Made by a program: the position numbers and the translations under genes. The notes below the pieces were generated by a model. It was not told the origin of the DNA. It ran no database searches and saw only the letters and a program-made list of their open reading frames with translations. From a bacterium 1XD21-13 (lineage in GTDB: Bacteria > Bacillota > Clostridia > Lachnospirales > Lachnospiraceae), in the NCBI GenBank assembly GCA_009917555.1, contig QZDX01000010.1:62001-126000 (forward strand): a stretch of 64,000 nucleotides of DNA, read 5' to 3'. Each line of letters starts with the position of its first letter. The stretch's first letter is position 1. This document shows positions 43,874 to 53,136 of this stretch, one piece after another.

Positions 43874-45259
43874 TTATTTACTTAAATACTCATGGATTCC
43901 CCTGGCCGCATCCTTGCCTGCGCCCATTGCCAGGATAACGGTTGCCGCTCCTGTAACAGCGTCTCCGCCGGCAAATACACCTTCTTTGGAGGTTGCGCCC
44001 ACATCCTCACTGGCAACGATACATTTTCTCCTGTTTGTCTCCAGTCCCTTCGTAGTAGAAGAAATCAGAGGATTGGGGGAGGTGCCCAGGGACATAATCA
44101 CCGTATCCACCTCAATGTCAAACTCGGAACCCGGGATCTCAACAGGGCGTCTTCTTCCGGAAGCATCCGGCTCTCCAAGCTCCATACGGATGCAGCGGAT
44201 GCCGTTCACCCAGCCGTCCTCGCCTACGAGAATCTCGGTAGGATTGGTCAGCAGGTCGAAGATAATCCCCTCTTCCTTGGCATGGTGAACCTCCTCCACA
44301 CGGGCCGGAAGCTCTTCCTCGGAACGACGGTAAACAATATGTACCTCGGCGCCCAGACGCAGAGCGGTACGGGCGGCATCCATAGCCACATTTCCGCCGC
44401 CTACTACGGCTACCTTCTTGCCGATGGCAATCGGTGTATCGTACTTGGGATCAAAAGCCTTCATCAGATTATTTCTTGTCAAATACTCATTGGCCGAGAA
44501 CACGCCGCAGGCCGTCTCGCCGGGAATCCCCATAAACTTCGGAAGTCCTGCTCCGGAGCCGATAAATACGGCGTCAAAGCCTTCCTCCTCCATCAGCTCG
44601 TCAATGGTTACGGACTTGCCGATGATAACATCTGTCTCAATCTTAACACCCAGGGCCTTTACATTTTCCACTTCGGGAAGAACCACACCGTCCTTGGGAA
44701 GACGAAACTCCGGAATACCGTAGACCAGAACGCCGCCCGCCTTATGAAGAGCCTCGAAAATCGTCACGTCATAGCCAAGCTTGGCCAGATCTCCCGCACA
44801 GGTAAGGCCTGCAGGACCGGAACCGATAACCGCAACCTTTTTGCCGTTCTTCTCCACGGAAGCCTCCGGCTTGATGCCCTGCTCTCTGGCCCAGTCAGCC
44901 ACAAAGCGCTCCAGCTTGCCGATGGATACAGGCTCGCCCTTGATACCGCGGATGCAGCGTCCCTCACACTGGCTTTCCTGGGGACATACGCGGCCGCAGA
45001 TGGCCGGCAGAGCGGAGGACTTGCTGATCACCTGGTAAGCGGCCTCGAAATTGCCTTCCTTTACTTCTTTGATAAAATCCGGAATATGTATCTGTACGGG
45101 GCATCCCTCCATACACTTTGCATTCTTGCAGTTGATGCAGCGCTGCGCTTCCTCCACAGCCTCATCCTTGTTGTAGCCGAGACATACCTCGTCAAAATTT
45201 GTAGCGCGGACCTTGGGGTCCTGCTCTCTAACCGGTACTTTCTTTAATACGTCTCCCAT
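43874..45259 (-). CDS. nfnB: NfnB subunit of NADH-dependent ferredoxin:NADP+ oxidoreductase (GltD-like)
   Basis: A 461-residue flavoprotein. The N-terminus holds CINCKNAKCMEGCPV and ICGRVCPQESQCEGRC for two [4Fe-4S] clusters. VIGSGPAGLTCAGDLAKLGYDV is the FAD site, VVGGGNVAMDAARTALRLGAEVH the NADP site, and VFAGGDAVTGAATV the last FAD loop. Alone it would be called glutamate synthase small subunit. The NfnA-type partner with a one-base overlap (TAATG) points to NfnAB, which reversibly bifurcates electrons from NADPH to ferredoxin and NAD+. No gltB is near. Confidence 0.9.
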   Translation of the reverse strand: MGDVLKKVPVREQDPKVRATNFDEVCLGYNKDEAVEEAQRCINCKNAKCMEGCPVQIHIPDFIKEVKEGNFEAAYQVISKSSALPAICGRVCPQESQCEGRCIRGIKGEPVSIGKLERFVADWAREQGIKPEASVEKNGKKVAVIGSGPAGLTCAGDLAKLGYDVTIFEALHKAGGVLVYGIPEFRLPKDGVVLPEVENVKALGVKIETDVIIGKSVTIDELMEEEGFDAVFIGSGAGLPKFMGIPGETACGVFSANEYLTRNNLMKAFDPKYDTPIAIGKKVAVVGGGNVAMDAARTALRLGAEVHIVYRRSEEELPARVEEVHHAKEEGIIFDLLTNPTEILVGEDGWVNGIRCIRMELGEPDASGRRRPVEIPGSEFDIEVDTVIMSLGTSPNPLISSTTKGLETNRRKCIVASEDVGATSKEGVFAGGDAVTGAATVILAMGAGKDAARGIHEYLSK

Positions 45260-46143
45260 TATTTGTCACCTCCGCAATTTCCGCAGCCGCCGTGATGGGT
45301 ATCGCCCTCCTGGTAAGCCAGAAGGCGTCTGCCCTCCTCGGTCTTGTACATGGCCGCACGCTTCATAGCCTGGTCAAAATCAATCAGATGGCCGTCAAAC
45401 TCCGGTCCGTCCACGCAGGCGAACTTCACCTCGTCCCCAACGAGTACGCGGCAGGCGCCGCACATGCCGGTGCCGTCCACCATAATCGGATTCATGCTGA
45501 CAATAGTAGGAATCCCAAGCTTCTTCGTGGTCAGACAGGCGAATTTCATCATAATCATGGGACCGATGGCTACACAGAGATCGTAGTGATGACCCTCGCT
45601 CACCAGCTTCTCCAGCATGGCGGTTCCCACACCGTGGAAACCGTAGCTGCCGTCGTCCGTACACAGATGGAGGTTGCCCACCTTGCTCATCTCATCCTCC
45701 AGAATCAGCAGATCCTTGGTTCTTGCGCCTACGATAATATCGCACTCAATTCCGTGATCGTGAAGCCATTTTGCCTGGGGATATACGGGAGCCGTTCCCA
45801 CACCGCCGGCGATAAACACAACCTTCTTTTTCTGTACCTCTTCCAAATCATCCGTCACCAGCTCGGAGGGCTTCCCTAAGGGGCCTACAAAGTCCTCAAA
45901 GAAATCTCCTTCCTTCAGATCCACCATCTTATGGGTGGAAACGCCGATGGGCTGGAACACGATGGTTATGGTTCCGGCCTCTCTGTCGTAATCACAGATG
46001 GTCAGCGGAATACGTTCTGCCGTCTCGTCCACTTTTACGATAATAAACTGTCCAGGCTCACAGGACTTTGCCACTCTTGGAGCATGAACGACTTTCATGT
46101 AGACATTTGCAGAGAGCTGCTCTGCTTTCAAAATCTTGAACAT
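45259..46143 (-). CDS. nfnA: NfnA subunit (ferredoxin-NADP reductase type)
   Basis: A 294-residue protein. The FAD domain has RIPLTICDYD and GPLGKPS, the NAD domain VFIAGGVGTAPVYPQAKWL, and the C-terminal part DGTGMCGACRVLVGDEVKFACVDGPEF binds a [2Fe-2S] cluster. It pairs with NfnB in the electron-bifurcating transhydrogenase of anaerobes. ATG at 46143 has AGGAGG upstream. A short Cys/His/Gly-rich tail (HHGGCGNCGG) after residue 282 lies beyond the usual end. Confidence 0.9.
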   Translation of the reverse strand: MFKILKAEQLSANVYMKVVHAPRVAKSCEPGQFIIVKVDETAERIPLTICDYDREAGTITIVFQPIGVSTHKMVDLKEGDFFEDFVGPLGKPSELVTDDLEEVQKKKVVFIAGGVGTAPVYPQAKWLHDHGIECDIIVGARTKDLLILEDEMSKVGNLHLCTDDGSYGFHGVGTAMLEKLVSEGHHYDLCVAIGPMIMMKFACLTTKKLGIPTIVSMNPIMVDGTGMCGACRVLVGDEVKFACVDGPEFDGHLIDFDQAMKRAAMYKTEEGRRLLAYQEGDTHHGGCGNCGGDK

Positions 46144-46271
46144 AAGCTTCCTCCTGGAGTATATTTTTTGCACAACACTTTATGAGCTATCGCCCCAAAC
46201 AATAACTCTTACAAGCCTTCACTGTCTCTTCTGCCTGCTCCTATTGCTGCACAGAATTACTCATCTCTAAT

Positions 46272-46300
46272 ATCATAATGCAAAATCACAAAGATTTCAA
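46272..46300 (-). promoter_or_regulatory. Promoter of nfnA-nfnB
   Basis: TTGAAA (46295-46300) and TATGAT (46272-46277) on the minus strand with a 17-base spacer, giving a leader of about 120 bases before nfnA. Confidence 0.65.
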
Positions 46301-46341
46301 CAAAAAATTATGTTACTGCCCACACGTGACCGGCAGCAAAA

Positions 46342-46644
46342 TCATACTTCATAATCAAAGCAGACGCGATCACAGGCTGCAGGCTTGATGACCTCCTCCG
46401 CTACCGCCACATGCAGAGGATGTACCTGATAGGCATCCAGATCCTCCGGTGTCTCAAGCTCTGAGATGAGCAGAAGCTCCCGATTGCTTCCATGGAGCTG
46501 ATTCAGCCGCATTTCTGCAAAGGTCAGCCCTCTTATCTGTCCCACCAGGGCCTTTAAGCGCCTGTCGGCTTCCCTGGCCATCTCCGCTTTTTTCTCCTCC
46601 GGAAAATCCTCCTTAAAGTTCCACATTACCAAGTGCTTTACCAT
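46342..46644 (-). CDS. Dabb-family (stress-responsive A/B barrel) protein
   Basis: A 100-residue single-domain protein. KHLVMWNFKED at the start, an Arg/Leu helix, LISELETPEDLDAYQVHPLHVAVAEEVIKP and the final CFDYEV match the dimeric alpha-beta barrel family. Function is not assigned in bacteria. It follows the zinc-ribbon/TPR gene by three bases and has GAGGAGG as ribosome site. A weak hairpin at its stop may end the transcript. Confidence 0.85.
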   Translation of the reverse strand: MVKHLVMWNFKEDFPEEKKAEMAREADRRLKALVGQIRGLTFAEMRLNQLHGSNRELLLISELETPEDLDAYQVHPLHVAVAEEVIKPAACDRVCFDYEV

Positions 46645-46647
46645 GCT

Positions 46648-47592
46648 TTAATCCTCCTCGTCCATATCCGGGTCATATTGAAATTCCAGCCGGTAGATTT
46701 GTACCAGCGGCTCACTGACCATTCCCTTTTTATTGATTGCCACTGCGCTTAATAGGTTCTCTCCCTCTGTCAGCTCAATGGGCCTCTCATAGCGAATGCT
46801 GTCCTTTGTAGGCTCCGTACCATCCAGAGTATAATAGATCGTTCCGTATTCCGCCTTAAGCTCCAGCATAACATAGTAATTGTAGGTTCCCTCCGCCGTA
46901 TCACAGGTGGGCTTTTCAATGCGATAGGGAAGCAGCTTCTCCTTAATCCCCTGGTACTCACATTCCTCAATCACTTCCTCTATGAGATATGTCTGCTTTG
47001 TCTGATTCAGCAGCTCCATCAATTCCAGATAGAGGTCTTCCAGCTCATATTGATCCCCTCGGCAGGATGCTTCCACCAAAATAGCATCTCTCATACATTC
47101 CACAGCCAGCTCCTTTGCATCCACCTGCGCGTAGGCCTTGGCCAAAAGGCGCAAAGGCTTCGTATCGCCTCCCTCACTGTCGGACTGAAGGCTCTGAGCC
47201 TGCTTAAGATACGGCAGCGCATCCTCATACTGCTCTGCCTCTATAAGCGCCTCACCCTTTCGCAGCTGATAGGCGTAATCATTTCCAAGCCCCATGGATC
47301 GGTAGGACAAAAGGAAGATACCAAAGCAAGCGGCAATTGCCACAGATGTAGCCAAAAGCTGCCAAAAGAGCTTTGACTGCCACAGGGTTTTCTTGGGTCT
47401 CTCCAATCTGCCAGCCCCATCCTGTTCCTTATTCGATTGTTCGTTTATCTTTTCATCGGATTGTTCCGGTTCCTCTCCGATTACCAGCTCTTCCAAAGGG
47501 TCATAGTCCGGAACAATCTGCAGCTCCTGTAAGCAGACCGGACAGTAAATACTCCCGGTCTCCAGCTCTGCGCCACACTTGGGACAACGCAT
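46648..47592 (-). CDS. Zinc-ribbon/TPR membrane protein with chitobiase C-terminal-like domain
   Basis: A 314-residue protein. An N-terminal zinc ribbon (CPKC then CPVC, residues 3-19) and acidic linker precede a membrane segment at about 75-95 and TPR-like helices to about 205. A beta domain with GTIYYTLDGTEPTKDS and GENLLSAVAINKKGMVSE follows, which matches the CHB_HEX_C fold found in extracellular enzymes. ATG at 47592 has AGGAGG upstream. Partner and role unknown; it precedes Dabb in the same operon as ftsK ends. Confidence 0.75.
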   Translation of the reverse strand: MRCPKCGAELETGSIYCPVCLQELQIVPDYDPLEELVIGEEPEQSDEKINEQSNKEQDGAGRLERPKKTLWQSKLFWQLLATSVAIAACFGIFLLSYRSMGLGNDYAYQLRKGEALIEAEQYEDALPYLKQAQSLQSDSEGGDTKPLRLLAKAYAQVDAKELAVECMRDAILVEASCRGDQYELEDLYLELMELLNQTKQTYLIEEVIEECEYQGIKEKLLPYRIEKPTCDTAEGTYNYYVMLELKAEYGTIYYTLDGTEPTKDSIRYERPIELTEGENLLSAVAINKKGMVSEPLVQIYRLEFQYDPDMDEED

Positions 47593-47628
47593 GACTCCCT
47601 CCTCTTTTCTCTTCCAAAATGTGTCTTT

Positions 47629-50208
47629 TTATACACATTCCTCTATATACTGCTCAAACTCCTCCATAGTCATAAGAATCTCTCTGGGCTTTGTGCCGGC
47701 CTCCTCTCCCACAACACCGGCCTCTGCCAATTGATCCATAATACGTGCCGCCCGGTTAAAGCCAACCTTGAACCACCGCTGCAGCATGCCGATGGAGGCC
47801 TTATCCTTCTCAATAATAAATTTCCCCGCCTCCGCAAACAGAGCGTCCCGTTCCGGCCCTTCTCCTGAGGAACCCGTGTCAACGGCTGCCGTCTGGACCG
47901 TATTCATGTGCTCCTCCACCTCATTGCTGTAGGATGCCGCCGCATTGGTATTCTTGAGGAATTCCACCACGGCGCCTACCTCCTCGTCGGAAACGAAGGC
48001 TCCCTGGACACGGACCGGCTTGGGATAGCCATAGGGATAAAAGAGCATATCGCCCTTTCCAAGAAGCTTCTCCGCCCCATTCATATCCAGAATCGTCCGG
48101 GAATCCACACCGGAGGATACGGCAAAGGCAATTCGGGAGGGCATATTTGCTTTGATAAGTCCTGTAATTACATTTACGGAGGGACGCTGGGTAGCAATAA
48201 TCAGATGTATGCCCGCCGCCCTGGCAAGCTGAGCCAGGCGGCAGATGGCGTCCTCCACCTCTCCCGGTGCCACCATCATCAGATCTGCCAGCTCGTCCAC
48301 CACAATGATGATCTGTGGCAGCTTCTCCGGCTTATTTTCATCCTGAATATGCTCGATCCCTTTTATTTTCTCATTGTAGCCCTGAAGATTTCTTACATTG
48401 TAGTCTGCAAACAGCTTGTAGCGCTTGGTCATCTCCGCCACCGCCCAGTTGAGAGCCCCGGCCGCCTTCTTCGGGTCTGTGACCACCGGAATAAAGAGGT
48501 GGGGAATACCATTGTATACACTCAGCTCTACCACCTTGGGGTCAATCATAATCAGCTTGACCTCCTCCGGGTCCGCTTTGTAGAGGATGCTCATAATCAG
48601 GGTATTGATGCAGACGGACTTACCGGAGCCCGTAGCTCCCGCAATCAAAAGATGGGGCATTTTCCCAATATCCGTCACCATGATCTTTCCGGCAATGTCC
48701 TTTCCCACCGCAAAGGCTATTTTGGACTTGTGGTTCTTAAATTCCGGGGACGCAATCAGCTCCCGGAAGGATACGATGGCATTTTCCGCATTGGGAACCT
48801 CAATGCCTACTGCTGCCTTTCCCGGAATAGGTGCCTCAATACGCACATCAGCCACAGCCAGATTCAGCTTGATATCATCTGCCAAGGATACAATCTTGCT
48901 CACCTTCACACCCTGATCCGGCTGAAGCTCATAGCGGGTCACCGAGGGACCCTGGCTGACATTGGTCACCGTCACGCCCACACCGAAGTCACGTAAAATC
49001 TGCTGTAAGTGAATGGCCGTCTCATGGAGAATGCGGTCCGCATCCTTATTTTCACTGTTTTTCACCTGCTTTAAGAGCTTAAGGGGCGGATATGTATAAG
49101 CCTGCTTCTTGAAAAAGCCCCCGACTCTCTGCCCGGAAGCAGGCGAGACCGTCTGAGTGACTGTCTCCTTGGGAGCTGCTGCAGGCTTTGAAGCCGCCGC
49201 ACGAACGGGCATAGACTCCGGCTCCTCCTCCCAGGACTCTGAAAGCTCCTTCGGTTCCTCAGGCTCCGCCAGGACCCTCTCACGCACGGGCTCCATCACT
49301 ACAGGCTCTGGGGGGGCTTCCTCCGGCTGCTGTTCCTCAAAGCTTCGCTGACGCTGAATCGGAATCTCAAACATCTCATCCAGATCCTTTAGATCCGGCT
49401 CATCCGACAGGGTGATTTCCCGCATTTCATCCGTATAATCTTCCTTTTTTATAGTGGTATCCTCTAATGCCACGCCAGAAATTTTGCGCTCCATACGGCT
49501 CTTTTTCTGTCGCTCTTCCTCCTCGGCCTGTTGTCTGGCCAATGCCTGTCTCCTGGCCTCACGACGTTCATCTGCCTGGATTCGATGGCGCTTTGCATCC
49601 TCCCTGGCCGTGTCATAAACCCGTCGGCCCTGGGACTTCACACCGCTGATAAAGGAACGCTCCGTAATTACCACCAGACAGATAATCAGCAAAACCAGTA
49701 AGAGCAGCCAGGCCCCCACGGTCCCGAAGGCCCCTGTAAGTCCCTTGCAAAGCATGCCGCCAAAAAAGCCGCCTCCGGTCTTATGCTCTGCCGAAAAGGT
49801 ATAAAAAGCCTTGGCCGTACCCGCTCCATCCTTCTCTCCGCTGATCAGCTGCGCAATGGCGCAGAGAAGAAAAAATGCTACACCCATAGCCACCGCCTTC
49901 AGGGTAGCAATGGTATTCTCTCGATTGGAAATGGAAAAAGCCGCGATCAAAAACAAGCCAACAGGCAATAAATAGGCAAAGATGCCAAACAACCCAAACA
50001 TGATGCCGCTGACAAAGCCGCCTGCCGCCCCGCCTATGCCAAAATTGCTGATCAGCAGCAATATGGATACGGCGAAAAGGATGAGCACCAAAATCTCATC
50101 CCGAATAAATGCAGTTTCCTCCCGTTTTTTTAAAGCTGCCTTTTTGGAAGCAGCTGATGTCTTCTTTCGTGAGCCTGTCCGGCGTTTGCCGGAAGTGCCT
50201 GATGCCAT
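47629..50208 (-). CDS. ftsK: DNA translocase FtsK/SpoIIIE
   Basis: An 859-residue motor. Four membrane segments lie in the first 200 residues, then an acidic Pro/Glu linker to about 380. The motor has [19 protein letters not shown] as Walker [16 protein letters not shown] as Walker [22 protein letters not shown], and a C-terminal gamma winged helix ([22 protein letters not shown]) that reads polar DNA sites. It pumps DNA at division and sporulation septa. ATG at 50208 has GGAGG upstream; the earlier in-frame ATG has no support. Confidence 0.94.
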   Translation of the reverse strand: MASGTSGKRRTGSRKKTSAASKKAALKKREETAFIRDEILVLILFAVSILLLISNFGIGGAAGGFVSGIMFGLFGIFAYLLPVGLFLIAAFSISNRENTIATLKAVAMGVAFFLLCAIAQLISGEKDGAGTAKAFYTFSAEHKTGGGFFGGMLCKGLTGAFGTVGAWLLLLVLLIICLVVITERSFISGVKSQGRRVYDTAREDAKRHRIQADERREARRQALARQQAEEEERQKKSRMERKISGVALEDTTIKKEDYTDEMREITLSDEPDLKDLDEMFEIPIQRQRSFEEQQPEEAPPEPVVMEPVRERVLAEPEEPKELSESWEEEPESMPVRAAASKPAAAPKETVTQTVSPASGQRVGGFFKKQAYTYPPLKLLKQVKNSENKDADRILHETAIHLQQILRDFGVGVTVTNVSQGPSVTRYELQPDQGVKVSKIVSLADDIKLNLAVADVRIEAPIPGKAAVGIEVPNAENAIVSFRELIASPEFKNHKSKIAFAVGKDIAGKIMVTDIGKMPHLLIAGATGSGKSVCINTLIMSILYKADPEEVKLIMIDPKVVELSVYNGIPHLFIPVVTDPKKAAGALNWAVAEMTKRYKLFADYNVRNLQGYNEKIKGIEHIQDENKPEKLPQIIIVVDELADLMMVAPGEVEDAICRLAQLARAAGIHLIIATQRPSVNVITGLIKANMPSRIAFAVSSGVDSRTILDMNGAEKLLGKGDMLFYPYGYPKPVRVQGAFVSDEEVGAVVEFLKNTNAAASYSNEVEEHMNTVQTAAVDTGSSGEGPERDALFAEAGKFIIEKDKASIGMLQRWFKVGFNRAARIMDQLAEAGVVGEEAGTKPREILMTMEEFEQYIEECV

Positions 50209-50230
50209 AGTCTTCCGTCCTCCCAAATTC

Positions 50231-50265
50231 TTGCGTAGTCGCCCATATGGGGCCGTTATACGCAA
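50231..50265 (-). promoter_or_regulatory. Nested inverted repeats at the 5' end of ftsK mRNA
   Basis: TTGCGTA (50231-50237) pairs with TACGCAA (50259-50265). Inside it GCCCATATGGGGC (50241-50253) is self-complementary apart from one base. It begins a few bases after the predicted transcription start and 23 bases before the ATG. Confidence 0.55.
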
Positions 50266-50276
50266 AAATCTAATCT

Positions 50277-50305
50277 ATTATACCATTTTTATGTCCAAAA
50301 TGCAA
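50277..50305 (-). promoter_or_regulatory. Extended -10 promoter of ftsK
   Basis: TTGCAT (50300-50305) and TATAAT (50277-50282) are 17 bases apart on the minus strand, with TGG before the -10 (extended -10). It lies between the PBP stop and ftsK. Confidence 0.75.
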
Positions 50306-50331
50306 ATGTGGAAAAAGTCTGTTCCCTCATC

Positions 50332-51798
50332 CTACTCCCTCAGGGCATTCCAGGCCTGAAACAGCTCTCTTGCAATAGGAACTGCGTATTCACTGCCGGA
50401 GCCGGCCTCCTCCACCAAAACACAAACCACGATGTCAGACTCTCCCGTGTTGGAAAAGCCTGCAAACCATGCATGGCTCTTATTCTTATCACTGGAATAC
50501 TCCGCAGTCCCGGTCTTTCCGGCTATGGAAAAGCCAAGGTTATTGAGCTTACTTCCTGTTCCCTCCGTGACAACGGCTTCCATATACTCTGTTAGAATCC
50601 TCGCCTCCTCCTGCGTCATAAGGCTCCCGCAGGCGGCCGGATAAAAGCGCTTCACCTGGGTTCCCTCGTAGGTCTCCACCCGCTCCAGAAGATAAGGCTT
50701 CATCAGAATACCGTCATTTGCCACAGCGCTTACCAGCATTGCCATATGCATAGGCGATACAAGAGTTTCTCCCTGCCCAATGGCCGTCATCATCCGTTCC
50801 GCCGGTGTGGATCCTGCCTGTAAGGAAAAGGCGCTCTTGGAATAAGGGAGCTCCAAGGGAAGCTCCTGATTAAACAGAAGGCTTTCACAGTTATTCTTAA
50901 AGGTCCTCTCATTTAAGGACAAGCCAATGGAGGAAAAAGCCGTATTGCAGGACTTTGCAAAGGCTTTCTTAAGATCCTCGTCTCCATGGGCATTTTTTCC
51001 ATAGCAGCTAATGGTATAGTTTCCCTCTGTTAAGCTTCCGGTACAGTGAAAACGAAAATCCTCATAGGAGGGCTCCTCCCTCATATAATCCAGAAGCGTA
51101 ATCATCTTAAAGGTAGATCCGGGTGGGTACAAGCCCTGAAGAGCTCGATTATACAGAGCGCTCTCACTGTTCTCCTCTCCATTCAGGCTCTCCCAATCCT
51201 CATTCACCCGATTGGGGTCGAAATCCGGCTTAGATACCATGGCCAGGACCCTTCCCGTCTCCGCCTCCAGCACTACCACAGCCCCCCGATGGCTTCCCAG
51301 GGCATTGTAGGCCGTCTGCTGCAGCTGAAAATTCAGAGTGGTGATCACATTATCTCCAATATTCTTTTCCTCCCGGATTTCCTTGGCAATCCGTTCCCCG
51401 AAGAAGGCATTGGAGGTCAGCAGATGAAAATTAGCCAGGGACTCAATCCCCACCCGCCCTCTGGTGGAATAACCCACCACATGGGCAAACATAGCCCCGT
51501 GGGGATAACTGCGAGCTTCTGTCTGTCCCTCCCCGGTCTGAGTCTCCGCCAATACCGTGCCATCCGAGGAAAAGATCTTTCCCCGCACTACACGATTGGC
51601 AAAGGCGTCCTGTCTGGAATTGTATGGATTATTGATGACATCCGAGCTTAGCACACCGTTAAAATAAACAAAATAGCTGATGAGAAGCACAAAAAGTCCT
51701 GTAAAAACATAGGTAATGATGGTGAGCTCACGATCCCCCTTGTGTTTCTGCCTTTCTCTTTTTCCCAGCCCCCGCTTTTTTAGTTTTTGCCCTTTCAT
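50332..51798 (-). CDS. Class B penicillin-binding protein (PbpA/SpoVD-like transpeptidase)
   Basis: A 488-residue PBP with a Lys/Arg-rich cytoplasmic N-terminus, one membrane anchor at about 31-50 and a transpeptidase domain. PGSTFKM holds the SxxK nucleophile, SCN follows, and AGKTGTAE gives KTGT. N-terminal dimerisation blocks VVRGKIFSSDGTVLAE and YPHGAMFAHVVGYS fit PBP2 partners of RodA/FtsW. It overlaps the 3' end of the adjacent rodA-like gene by 71 bases with ATG 51798; a TTG seven codons earlier is less likely. Confidence 0.9.
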   Translation of the reverse strand: MKGQKLKKRGLGKRERQKHKGDRELTIITYVFTGLFVLLISYFVYFNGVLSSDVINNPYNSRQDAFANRVVRGKIFSSDGTVLAETQTGEGQTEARSYPHGAMFAHVVGYSTRGRVGIESLANFHLLTSNAFFGERIAKEIREEKNIGDNVITTLNFQLQQTAYNALGSHRGAVVVLEAETGRVLAMVSKPDFDPNRVNEDWESLNGEENSESALYNRALQGLYPPGSTFKMITLLDYMREEPSYEDFRFHCTGSLTEGNYTISCYGKNAHGDEDLKKAFAKSCNTAFSSIGLSLNERTFKNNCESLLFNQELPLELPYSKSAFSLQAGSTPAERMMTAIGQGETLVSPMHMAMLVSAVANDGILMKPYLLERVETYEGTQVKRFYPAACGSLMTQEEARILTEYMEAVVTEGTGSKLNNLGFSIAGKTGTAEYSSDKNKSHAWFAGFSNTGESDIVVCVLVEEAGSGSEYAVPIARELFQAWNALRE

Positions 51799-53128
51799 TT
51801 TGTTTTCGTTCCTTTTCAATCCTTAAATCCTCATCTTCCTTTAAAAGATACATCCCCTGAATGATGGCGAACATGGCAACGGTAGCTACCATAGAGCTTC
51901 CGCCGCTGCTCACAAGGGGCAGTGTAACTCCGGTAGAGGGAATGAACTTAATGGCGCCCCCAATGGTCAGAAACACCTGGAAGCCGTAGAGGGTTCCCAG
52001 CCCCAGCGCCGTGTATTTGTAAAAATTGTTTTTGATCTGCATGGAAATATTTACAAACATCAAAAAGCAGCTGACGCATATGAGTATCAGGCAGACTGCA
52101 AAAATCCCTCCGAATTCCTCTGCAATGGCCGAAAACATAAAGTCCTCCTCCACCACCGGAATTTTATTGGGTGTCCCCTGGTTAAGCCCCATTCCGAACC
52201 ACCCGCCCGTACCGATGGCAAAAAGGGACTGGGTAATCTGGTAGCCCTCATTATCAATATAGCGGAAGGGATCGCTCCAGGCCATCACCCGCACCCGCAC
52301 ATGGGAAAAAAGACGGTAGCCCACACAGGCGGCCAGACTTCCGGCAGCCAAACCGCTTACAAAATAAAGGGGCTTTTTCGTTGCCACATAAAGCATCACC
52401 AAATAAGTGACAAAGAACAAGAGGGCCCCTCCCAGATCCTTGGACACCACCAGCACAATCACATGGAGGGCCGCCATCACCGTAGTCAGCGCCACTTCCT
52501 TAAACCTAGTGCTTTCGCTCAGCCTAGCCGCCGCAAAAAATACAAAGCTAATTTTCACAAATTCCGAGGGCTGGAAGGAAAAGCCAAGGATTGTCAGGGA
52601 CAGCTTCGCTCCATAGCTGCTCTTTCCCAAGACGGCCACTGCTGTTAGAAGCAAAAGACCTGCCCCTCCGTAAATCCAGGGCAGTTTCTGTAAAAAGCCA
52701 CACCTTCGAATGAGCGCCGGAATCACCATGGCAAATACCAGGGCTATCGCCGCCATTTGAAATTGGCGCACCGCCTTATCATAGGAAAGCCGCGTCAGCA
52801 TAATAAACCCAATGGAAAGAAGCAGGCACATATTGTTGAGCACCAGACGATTCATCTTTGGATAAATCATGCCGCTGAACACAAGAACTGCCTGCAGTAA
52901 AAACAGCTGAAACAAGTAAAAAATCAGAATCTTAATCTGCTCGGTCTGCAGGTAAAGCACCACATAAGCCAGCAGATGAAAAAAGAACATCAATAGATTC
53001 TGCAGCTTCCAGCCGTACTTAAGCTCCCCTTGATTTTTCTTTGTTAAAACAGAATAGCCAAGGAGCGTAAATAAGGCAATCAATATAATAAATGCAAATT
53101 TTGATAATTCTACAATTAGATTTGTCAT
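51728..53128 (-). CDS. FtsW/RodA/SpoVE-family peptidoglycan polymerase
   Basis: A 466-residue SEDS protein with ten membrane segments. Conserved blocks KDLGGALLFFVTYLVMLYVATKK, FSAIAEEFGGIFA and FIPSTGVTLPLVSSGGSSMVATVAMFAI mark glycan polymerases, and the Asp in KDLGGAL is required in the family. A long Lys-rich C-terminal tail overlaps the PBP N-terminus. RodA, FtsW and SpoVE cannot be told apart here. It follows the U32 gene by eight bases. Confidence 0.92.
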   Translation of the reverse strand: MTNLIVELSKFAFIILIALFTLLGYSVLTKKNQGELKYGWKLQNLLMFFFHLLAYVVLYLQTEQIKILIFYLFQLFLLQAVLVFSGMIYPKMNRLVLNNMCLLLSIGFIMLTRLSYDKAVRQFQMAAIALVFAMVIPALIRRCGFLQKLPWIYGGAGLLLLTAVAVLGKSSYGAKLSLTILGFSFQPSEFVKISFVFFAAARLSESTRFKEVALTTVMAALHVIVLVVSKDLGGALLFFVTYLVMLYVATKKPLYFVSGLAAGSLAACVGYRLFSHVRVRVMAWSDPFRYIDNEGYQITQSLFAIGTGGWFGMGLNQGTPNKIPVVEEDFMFSAIAEEFGGIFAVCLILICVSCFLMFVNISMQIKNNFYKYTALGLGTLYGFQVFLTIGGAIKFIPSTGVTLPLVSSGGSSMVATVAMFAIIQGMYLLKEDEDLRIEKERKQNERAKTKKAGAGKKRKAETQGGS

Positions 53129-53136
53129 AACAGGGA

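Noticed and set aside
43892-45247. 451-codon plus-strand open frame opposite nfnB
   Set aside because: It is the antisense shadow of a clear NfnB gene, is Leu/His/Asn-rich without domain pattern, and has no ribosome site.
43874-45259. Glutamate synthase small subunit (GltD)
   Set aside because: Sequence alone fits, but the one-base-overlapping NfnA partner and the absence of gltB make NfnB the better call.
47908-48996. 362-codon plus-strand frame opposite ftsK
   Set aside because: It is antisense to the conserved FtsK motor; composition is shadow-like.
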